Below are positions 1 to 6,300 of a stretch of 7,292 nucleotides of DNA, piece by piece (the stretch's first letter is position 1; each line of letters opens with the position of its first letter). The stretch comes from an uncultured Christensenellaceae bacterium. Its GTDB lineage: Bacteria > Bacillota > Clostridia > Christensenellales > MGBC116941. Position numbers and translations under genes: made by a program. Where the stretch lies: positions 28,203-35,494 of the forward strand of contig CAJUEF010000014.1 in assembly GCA_910585035.1 (NCBI GenBank), read 5' to 3'. A model generated the notes under the pieces. The model saw only the letters and a list, made by a program, of their open reading frames with translations, was not told where the DNA came from and did no database searches.

Positions 1-1416
1 ATGCTTTATCACTATTTGGAGCACCAAAAGGATGTTATGACCCGCAGGTGCAATTATGAGCTGGATAAGGCAAAAGAGCGTGCGCATATTTTAGAAGGCC
101 TTTTAATAGCTCATGATAATATTGACGAAGTTGTGGATATTATTAAAAAGAGCGCTTCCGCAAAAGAAGCTAAAGAAAAACTTATTGACCGTTTTGATTT
201 AAGTGAAAAGCAGGCTCAGGCAATACTTGATATGCGCCTTGCAAGACTTACTGCTCTTGAAATTAAAAAGCTTCAGGAAGAGCTGGATGAGATACATAAA
301 AAAATTGAATACCTTTTATCTCTTTTAAATAGTGAACAGCTTCTTTTAGGAGCAATTAAAGAAGAGCTTACGGAAATAAGAAATAAATATATACGTCCAA
401 GGCGTACGGATATTGAGCTTATTTACGAAGATATTGATATTGAAAGCATGATTCAGGAAGAAGACATGGTTGTTACCATGACTCATTTTGGTTACATAAA
501 GAGAATTACAACCGATGCTTACCGTGTTCAAAACAGGGGTGGCGTGGGTATATCCGCTTTATCCACTAAAGAAGAGGACTTTGTGGAAGAAATATTTGTT
601 ACCACAACTCATAAGAATATCCTGTTCTTTACCAATACAGGTCGTGTTTTCCGATTAAAGTGCTATGAGCTGCCGGAAGCAGGCAGGCAGGCAAAAGGAA
701 GTGCAATAGTAAATTTACTACAGCTGCTGCCGGGAGAAAAAATAACCTCTTGTTTCCCAATTAACAATGACGACGCAAAATATCTTGTACTTACCACGAA
801 AATGGGTATAATAAAGAAGTCGGCAATATCTGATTATGATAACATACGTAAGGGTGGTCTTATAGCAATTAGCCTTCGTGAAGGTGACGAGCTTATTGGA
901 GTAAATTTAACCAAGGGAGATGACCAGCTGGTAATAGGCACGAGAAAAGGTTACAGTATTCGTTTCAGCGAAGATGACATTCGCTCAATGGGTCGTGTGT
1001 CCATTGGAGTACGCGCCATTAATCTTCGTGAGGGCGATGAAGTAATAGGAGCAGCTAAAGTAATTCCGGACGGTAAGCTGCTGTGCGTGTCTGAAAACGG
1101 CTTTGGTAAAGTTACGGACCTTGGAGAATATAAGGTTCAGACCAGAGGCGGCAAGGGTATTAAGACAATGAACATCGGTGAAAAGACCGGTGAACTTGTG
1201 GCAATCAAGCTGGTAGACGATAATTTTGACGTTATGCTTATAAGCACAGACGGCACTATGATAAGAATACCCGTTGATCAGATTTCCGAGGTTGGAAGAA
1301 CAACCATAGGAGTAACCCTTATGAAGCTCAAAGGCGATGATAAAATTGTTTGCGTCGCTAAGGTGGAAAAGGCGAAAGAAGAGGTTGCAGAAGAAGAAAA
1401 CAAAGAGGAAGAATAA
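1..1416 (+). CDS. gyrA: DNA gyrase subunit A, C-terminal part (5' end outside window)
   Basis: This is the A subunit of DNA gyrase, the type II topoisomerase that introduces negative supercoils using ATP hydrolysed by GyrB; it acts in the cytoplasm on chromosomal DNA. Seen: 471 codons to a TAA stop. Residues 1-30 (HYLEHQKDVMTRR) and the segment EKQAQAILDMRLARLT (69-84) are classic coiled-coil/tower sequence of GyrA and ParC. From about residue 150 a six-bladed beta-pinwheel follows, with repeats such as GYIKRI, GRVFRL, GIIKKS, GYSIRF, GFGKVT and GTMIRI. A GyrA-box-like QNRGGVG lies at 177-183 and a second, QTRGGKG, at 380-386. The box in the first blade favours GyrA over ParC. The tail (455-471) is strongly acidic. 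About 350 N-terminal residues, including the catalytic tyrosine, lie upstream, so the ATG at base 1 is an internal methionine. Full length would be about 820, normal for Bacillota. It is probably co-transcribed with the two genes downstream. Confidence 0.96.
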   Translation: MLYHYLEHQKDVMTRRCNYELDKAKERAHILEGLLIAHDNIDEVVDIIKKSASAKEAKEKLIDRFDLSEKQAQAILDMRLARLTALEIKKLQEELDEIHKKIEYLLSLLNSEQLLLGAIKEELTEIRNKYIRPRRTDIELIYEDIDIESMIQEEDMVVTMTHFGYIKRITTDAYRVQNRGGVGISALSTKEEDFVEEIFVTTTHKNILFFTNTGRVFRLKCYELPEAGRQAKGSAIVNLLQLLPGEKITSCFPINNDDAKYLVLTTKMGIIKKSAISDYDNIRKGGLIAISLREGDELIGVNLTKGDDQLVIGTRKGYSIRFSEDDIRSMGRVSIGVRAINLREGDEVIGAAKVIPDGKLLCVSENGFGKVTDLGEYKVQTRGGKGIKTMNIGEKTGELVAIKLVDDNFDVMLISTDGTMIRIPVDQISEVGRTTIGVTLMKLKGDDKIVCVAKVEKAKEEVAEEENKEEE

Positions 1417-1460
1417 GTTTCCCTTTCTCTTTTAGAACAAAAGCAAACAAATTAAACAAA

Positions 1461-1467
1461 AGGAAGG
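1461..1467 (+). promoter_or_regulatory. Ribosome binding site that decides the start of the DUF1858 gene
   Basis: AGGAAGG lies directly against an ATG at 1468, leaving no spacer, but nine bases before the in-frame ATG at 1477. The normal spacing points to 1477 as the true start. No promoter is evident in the 60 bases after gyrA. The only hairpin there (CTTTT/AAAAG, 1429-1443) is too weak to be a terminator, so read-through from gyrA is likely. Confidence 0.75.
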
Positions 1468-1476
1468 ATGAATAAA

Positions 1477-1662
1477 ATGGCAGTTACGAAGGATATGACA
1501 ATAGGAGAGGTACTTTTGCAGTGTGAAAAGGCGCCGGAGGTGCTTATGGGAATAGGAATGCATTGTCTTGGCTGTCCTTCTTCACAGGGAGAGACCATAG
1601 AAGAAGCAGCAATGGTGCATGGCGTGGATGTTGATGAACTGGTAAATATGCTCAACGCGTAA
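1477..1662 (+). CDS. DUF1858 / hybrid-cluster-associated redox disulfide domain protein
   Basis: This is a small cytoplasmic protein of 61 residues consisting of a single DUF1858-type domain, the family also described as a hybrid-cluster-protein-associated redox disulfide domain. Seen: an N-terminal MAVTKDMTIGEVL with the typical 'T.D..I.ev' opening. GMHCLGC follows, with C30 and C33 forming the CxxC pair, then PSSQGETIEEAA and the helical end VDVDELVNMLN. An extra cysteine lies at position 16. The length is normal for stand-alone members. The exact function is not established; the CxxC suggests thiol-disulfide or metal chemistry in an anaerobe, which is inference. It sits between gyrA and a GNAT gene, 18 bases before the latter. 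The start at 1477 was chosen by ribosome-binding-site spacing; 1468 would add three residues (MNK). Confidence 0.9.
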   Translation: MAVTKDMTIGEVLLQCEKAPEVLMGIGMHCLGCPSSQGETIEEAAMVHGVDVDELVNMLNA

Positions 1663-1680
1663 CCTATTTAGAGGTGGATA

Positions 1681-2163
1681 ATGGAAGTGGTTAAAATGGC
1701 GGAACGCCATTGTCTTGGGGTAATGGATATAATAAATTATTATATCGAAAACACGGGCTATACTTTTATTGAAAGACCAATACCCTACAGGCTTTATGAA
1801 CCTCTTATGGCTACCCTTGGCAAAGAATTGTCCTTGGTTGCACAGGAAGAAGGGCTGGTACGTGGAGTTATTATGTTTAAAAAATACAGTCCAATGTCTT
1901 TTTTTGAAGGCGTTTGCGAAATGGGCATATATGTTCATAAGGATTATAGGAAAAAGGGTATAGGTTCTGATATGTTAAAGGCAGCAATTCCTATGCTTAA
2001 AGAAAATGGAAAGAGAATGATATGCTCTACAGTAAGCTCACTTAATGATGGAAGCATAGCCTTTCATAAGGCAAATGGATTTAGGGACATGGGAGCATAT
2101 GAAAATATCGGGTTTTACAAAGAAACACCCTTTTCCGTTATTCACTTCCAATATGACATTTAA
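1681..2163 (+). CDS. GNAT-family N-acetyltransferase (phosphinothricin-acetyltransferase-like)
   Basis: This is a predicted cytoplasmic acetyltransferase that would move an acetyl group from acetyl-CoA to an amine; its substrate is unknown. Seen: 160 residues, a single GNAT fold. The N-terminus has DIINYYIENTGYTF (16-29), like the 'IYN.y...T..TF' opening of the phosphinothricin acetyltransferase (PAT/COG1247) group. Strand beta4 is EMGIYVHKDY (80-89), followed by the acetyl-CoA pyrophosphate loop RKKGIG (90-95). Further on are STVSSLNDGSIAFHKANGF (116-134), with the conserved N and GF, and the terminal ENIGFYKE, which resembles the PAT-group end. GAGGTGG (1671-1677) precedes the ATG at normal spacing and supports this start; the next methionine, codon 6, is less well placed. 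It is last in the apparent gyrA run and is followed by a strong terminator. The PAT-like resemblance does not prove herbicide or antibiotic acetylation; many members have other or unknown substrates. Confidence 0.9.
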   Translation: MEVVKMAERHCLGVMDIINYYIENTGYTFIERPIPYRLYEPLMATLGKELSLVAQEEGLVRGVIMFKKYSPMSFFEGVCEMGIYVHKDYRKKGIGSDMLKAAIPMLKENGKRMICSTVSSLNDGSIAFHKANGFRDMGAYENIGFYKETPFSVIHFQYDI

Positions 2164-2166
2164 AAT

Positions 2167-2197
2167 AAAAAAGCTTGCAATGCTGCAAGCTTTTTTT
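2167..2197. terminator. Bidirectional intrinsic terminator between convergent genes
   Basis: GCTTGCA (2173-2179) pairs perfectly with TGCAAGC (2184-2190) around an ATGC loop. The stem is flanked by a run of A on the left and seven T on the right, which extend the pairing to about 13 bp. On the + strand the T run follows the stem and ends the GNAT transcript. On the - strand the left A run becomes the U tract and ends the lipoprotein transcript, whose stop codon is 12 bases away. Confidence 0.92.
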
Positions 2198-2208
2198 ATA
2201 TTAAGTTA

Positions 2209-3087
2209 TTATTTTTGAATAATACCAGTATTATAAATTAAGCTTTTAGGTTTATCTTTTAATAAGAATTCATCTATGCTGGAATAGTCGGCTGTTAATG
2301 ATATGCACCATGTATCATCCATGTCATACTGAGAAGAATTGTCATAAGCGCAGCTTGCTATAACAGTATTTTGAGAAATTTCTAATTTTTTAACAGCGTT
2401 TCTTACGCCGGATGCAATATCGCTATTCTGGCATATAAAAACAAATTTTTTATTCTTATCTATAGTTTTAAGCATATCCACAATGTACTCAGATACATTG
2501 TCAGGATTGCTGTTAACCAATTCGTTTGCTGCAAAATTAGAAGATACATTAAAGTGCCCGGCTAATGCATCATTTACGGCTAAAGTTAACTGTCTTTCTT
2601 CTTTGGCAGAAGAATCGGTACATAGGGATATGCATACGTCAGCGTAAGACATTTTATCAGCTGTCTTTGAACTAACTGCATCAAAAATTTGAATTTTTGT
2701 TTTTTCGGCGTCAAAAGTATAGCAGATATAATCTGAAATATTATGGTTAAGGATTAAATATTTTGTGTCAGAGGATTTTGCCATGTCTGCAAGTTGTTTG
2801 CAAAAGTTTTCTTCAGGATAGTCAATAATAATAAAATCAACTTTAAGGTTGATTGCCGCTGTCATGTTGGCAATAGCAGAGGAAGGGCTGGTTTCACAGT
2901 TAAATTTACTTAGCTCATAGCCTTTATCTTGAGATAAATCTTGGATGTATTTACAAAATAAATAGTTATAATTTTCCGAATATTGAATATATGCTATTTT
3001 ATTTGTGGTGTCGTCCTTTTTACGGCATGCCGATATTGCTGCTATTAGCATAAAAATAACTATAATGGATAAAAGTTTTTTAATCAT
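2209..3087 (-). CDS. Lipoprotein, type I periplasmic (sugar) binding protein-like
   Basis: This is a predicted membrane-anchored extracytoplasmic binding lipoprotein of 292 residues. Seen: the lysine-containing start MIKK, a hydrophobic stretch (5-20) and the lipobox ISAC with the lipidated cysteine at 21, followed by a charged RKKDD tether. The mature part begins KIAYIQYSENYNYLF and continues through KGYEL, SAIANMTAAINLKVDFIIIDYPEE (69-92) and KYLILNHNI. This follows the ribose/galactose-binding pattern of helix, 'i..q..G.D.iii.p' and 'iP.i..n'. A second lobe with NDALAGHF, KKFVFICQNSDIASGVRNAV and the end IYNTGIIQK fits the same fold. It is a little short for the family (commonly over 300). 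The mature part has nine cysteines, unusual for an exported protein. GGAG (3095-3098 on this strand) lies 7 bases before the ATG. No permease or ATPase gene is nearby, so it may act as a sensor or partner of a distant transporter. The ligand is unknown. Confidence 0.85.
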   Translation of the reverse strand: MIKKLLSIIVIFMLIAAISACRKKDDTTNKIAYIQYSENYNYLFCKYIQDLSQDKGYELSKFNCETSPSSAIANMTAAINLKVDFIIIDYPEENFCKQLADMAKSSDTKYLILNHNISDYICYTFDAEKTKIQIFDAVSSKTADKMSYADVCISLCTDSSAKEERQLTLAVNDALAGHFNVSSNFAANELVNSNPDNVSEYIVDMLKTIDKNKKFVFICQNSDIASGVRNAVKKLEISQNTVIASCAYDNSSQYDMDDTWCISLTADYSSIDEFLLKDKPKSLIYNTGIIQK

Positions 3088-3124
3088 AATTATACTCCGA
3101 TAGTTTTTATTTCTTTATTTTAGA

Positions 3125-3133
3125 ATTATACCA
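3125..3133 (-). promoter_or_regulatory. Extended -10 promoter of the lipoprotein gene
   Basis: Read on the minus strand this is TGGTATAAT, a consensus TATAAT with the TGn extension. It lies about 38 bases upstream of the start codon, giving a leader of about 30 bases. The hexamer 17 bases further upstream (TTTTAA) matches TTGACA poorly, which is typical of extended -10 promoters. The site overlaps one arm of an inverted repeat. Confidence 0.6.
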
Positions 3134-3175
3134 AATTAATGGAAATATTAAAATATGTTTGTAATAAATTTGGTA
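3129..3175. repeat. 9-bp inverted repeat TACCAAATT-N29-AATTTGGTA, possible operator
   Basis: TACCAAATT (3129-3137) is exactly repeated inverted as AATTTGGTA (3167-3175), with a 29-base gap. The left arm overlaps the extended -10 element of the lipoprotein promoter. The right arm lies on the side of the divergent giant gene. The spacing is about four helical turns centre to centre, compatible with a looping or dimer-binding regulator. This is inference: in such AT-rich DNA a 9-bp match could be chance. Confidence 0.35.
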
Positions 3176-3317
3176 AATATATAGAAATAAATATAAATAT
3201 ATGTTATGTTAAAAATAATTTACTGCTAAACATTATGGGAATTAGTAGATGTTTTAAATTTTATTGGTATTTATGGGCAAAAAGAGCATTTAATAATTTT
3301 CAGAAAATGTGGAAATT

Positions 3318-3323
3318 GGGGGA
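3318..3323 (+). promoter_or_regulatory. Ribosome binding site of the giant secreted-protein gene
   Basis: GGGGGA ends 8 bases before the ATG at 3332. It is a less perfect Shine-Dalgarno than those of the neighbouring genes, but it is the only G-rich stretch in an AT-rich leader. It precedes an ATG that opens directly into a signal peptide, which fixes the start. Confidence 0.65.
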
Positions 3324-3331
3324 AACAACAA

Positions 3332-6300
3332 ATGAGAAAATTTAAAAACAAAGTTAGGATTATTAGCTTTGTCATGGGGTTTTTAATGTTTTTATTGAGC
3401 TTTGCGGATATAACAGTATTTGCCGCTGAGAAAAACATTAAAGCATATGCGGAGGAGCAAAAAAAAATTGCAGAGCAGGAAGCCGTTACCATAGTAAGAG
3501 AGCTGAAAGAATACAATACAGAATATGCAACCTTTTATGAAAAAAGCGATGGTAATATATATGCAGAGCATTTCTTTGAACCCATAAGGATTAGAAATGA
3601 AAAGGGAGAGCTTGTGGACATTGATACAAGCCTTGAAAAAATTAAAAGCAATGAATATTCAACTAAGGCTACAGATACACAAATTAAAATAAATGAAGAC
3701 ATAAATGCACATAAAGCTATAACTTTAACTAAAGACAATTATGAAATAAGCATGAATGTTATTAAAGACCAAGTTTTAAGCGTTGCTGTTGATGAGGATT
3801 TACATGAACAAAGGCAGCAAAATAAAAAGCCGGAAAACTTGGTTAAAAATAAAATAAAAGCCCTTGCAAATACAGCACGGCAAAAGACAAACAGTGAAAC
3901 AAAAATTGGTGGTTTAAGTAAACAGACCAAAAATATACTTACAAATGAAAAAGGAAAATCTACACCTACAAACAAACAGGGAGATACCAGTAAAGCAAAT
4001 GACCAGGAAACTGATGCATCAGCATCAGATAGTAAATTAAATACCAATGAGTTAAATAAGAAATCGACAGCTAATATAACAGATACAAAAACAGAAAAAA
4101 GTTACGCAAGTGATAAAGAGCAGAATAATAATGCGGTTTTGGATGAAAGAGATAATTATATTTATACGGAAGATGCAGAAAATGCACAGGATATTATAAG
4201 CAAGAGCAAAAAGCGCAAAGCTGGCGGCAAGGACGAAAGGCCTGCAAAGGTAGAAGCCATCTACGAAAATGGGGATAGCAATAAAGAAATAAACGGTATA
4301 AGATATTCTAACACCATTGAGGATAATATTAATATAGATATTATACCCACTTCAAAGGGAATAAAAGAAGAAATTATATTGTATGCTAAGCCTGGTAACG
4401 AGTGGTTTTCTTATGAGCTTAACGTAAGCAGCAATATTGCTGTGGAAATGAATGAATATTATGAAGTATCTTTTAGGGATAAAATAAACGGAGAAGAAGT
4501 TGGCTTTATTCCTTCGCCTTTTATGTTTGATTCTGCGGATGAACAAAATGAAAGCGACGATATTATTGTGGAAGTAATAAAAGTTGAGGACACAAAATAC
4601 ATTTACTCAATGAAACCATCAGGGGATTTTTTAAACGATTCTAAAACTGTTTATCCCGTAACTCTTGATCCTCAAATATTAATTACTACCGATAACGGAA
4701 TTATGGATACCATGGTTTCTTCAGCGGAGCCAAACAGAAACTTTAAAAAATTTACAAGCCTTAAAGTGGGAAGGGATACGGCTAATACGATTTTCAGGTC
4801 ATTTGTTAAAACAACCAATCTAACCGATGTTGGTGGACACCCAAGTTTAAATTTTATTTCAAAGGCTCAGTTATGCTTATATCAGGCATATAACGGTTCT
4901 TCTTCTCCGCAAATTAAAGTTCAGGGGATGGTCACTCCTATTGATTATAATACTGTAACTTATAATACAATAGCGGGTAAAACTTTAAAGGTAATTCCAG
5001 CGGATATGCAGACGGTCAAAGGTATGGGCTGGTATGGTTTTGATATTACAAACCTATTTAGACACTGGAAAAGGGGCGGCGCAAATTATGGAATGATGAT
5101 TTCTTCAAATAACGAAGGCAGCCAATATTATAAGCGGTTTAATGCTAGAGAAATGGGAACTCTTATGCCACATATTAAAGTGGATTATATTACGGTTACA
5201 GGCTCGGGAACACCAAGAACAAACGGAATAAACAGCGGCGGCGGACATATTTCATGGCAGTGGACGCCTTATTCGGGAGCCACCGAATATCGTGTGGCAA
5301 TGACAAACGGCATAACATATAACACTGTAAGCGTGGGAACTAAGACCACTTATGATACTAATGGAAGCAATATGCCGGCGGGGCTTAAAAATGTATGGCC
5401 GACGGCGGCGGAAATAGCAAATGGCAGAACGACGCTGCATACGGACGGTGCAGGAAGAGCAGATTTGCCCAACAGCCCAATGGATTTATATAATAACAGT
5501 AAAGGTACTAATTTAGGACATAAATATGGAATTCGAGTGGATTATTATGATAAATATGGTCTTATGGGCAGCTTATATGTTTCCAGTAAACTAAGTGATG
5601 CCACTATGCCGGGCAAGGTTCCTAATGTTACTGCCGTAAGGGATGCAAGCAAAAAAACCATAACCATTAAATGGGGCAGGGCAACAGACTACCCCATAGG
5701 CTTAGCTTCCGGAATAAAAGAGTATACCATATATATGCAGTATTCAACTTCATCTCCAACTGCCTTTAGCAAAATAGCGACGGTAAATGCAAATACTTTT
5801 TCATATGTGGTAAGCGAACTGAATTTTTCATACAACAGAAGCGCTACATTTTATGTTGTTGCAAAGGATAATAATGGGAATTACGAGTCCATAAGCAAAA
5901 ATTCCAGTAAAAGCAGTGCAATTTGGCTGCCTGACAGAAGCAAACCCCAGCCTGCGGGAAGCGTGACTATTAAACCATCTACCTGCGTAAATAAAAATCC
6001 CACGGTTAACTGGAGCGGATTTAAAGATGCAGATCTTAGCCATCTGGAAGTATCCTTTGATAATACAGGTAAGTGGCAGCGGATAAATAATTTTGTAAAT
6101 ACAGCTCCGGGAAGCACCATATGGACAAACGGAATGGTTATAAATTTAGCAGACTTTACCGAGGGAGCCCATACAGTGCATATACGTGCTATAGACCGTG
6201 ATGGGAATATAGGAACGAGTAAATCAGCCACCTTTAAAAAGGATACGGTTTTACCGGCAGTTAATATAAATTTGACAGAGGGAAGCATTATAAGAGGAAC

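Larger units (their letters stand above)
3088..3331. other. AT-rich divergent intergenic region (244 bases)
   Basis: This region separates the divergent lipoprotein and giant secreted-protein genes. It holds the lipoprotein ribosome binding site and promoter, the inverted repeat, and near its right end the ribosome binding site of the giant gene. A possible but weak promoter for the giant gene is TTGGTA (3264-3269) and TTTAAT (3289-3294), with an overlong 19-base spacer. No RNA gene or riboswitch was recognised. A short open frame beginning at 3139 is not credible as a gene: it lacks a ribosome binding site and has AT-driven composition. Confidence 0.6.

Noticed and set aside
1..3. ATG at the first base as the true start of the gyrase gene
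   Set aside because: The sequence begins in the middle of the GyrA tower region; the catalytic N-terminal part must lie upstream, so this is an internal methionine.
1429..1443. Small hairpin CTTTT/AAAAG after gyrA as a terminator
   Set aside because: It is only five AT-dominated pairs with no following T run, too weak to stop transcription.
1582..1938. 118-codon open frame on the minus strand
   Set aside because: It lies antisense across the end of the DUF1858 gene and the GNAT gene, both of which have clear family motifs and ribosome binding sites. The translation resembles no family.
3264..3294. TTGGTA and TTTAAT as the promoter of the giant gene
   Set aside because: The 19-base spacing and poor -35 match make it no better than expected by chance in AT-rich DNA; kept only as a weak possibility.
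3139..3345. 68-codon + strand frame in the divergent intergenic region
   Set aside because: It has no ribosome binding site, its composition is driven by AT-rich DNA, it contains the proposed regulatory repeat arm, and it overlaps the start of the giant gene.
3271..4047. Three consecutive minus-strand frames rich in Phe, Leu, Ser and Cys, resembling membrane peptides
   Set aside because: They are antisense to the Lys/Glu/Asn-rich coding strand of the giant gene, which automatically yields Phe/Leu-rich antisense frames. The sense frame has a signal peptide and conserved motifs.
5881..6288. 135-codon minus-strand frame with hydrophobic stretches
   Set aside because: It is antisense to the Ig/FN3-like part of the giant gene, has no ribosome binding site and no recognisable domain.
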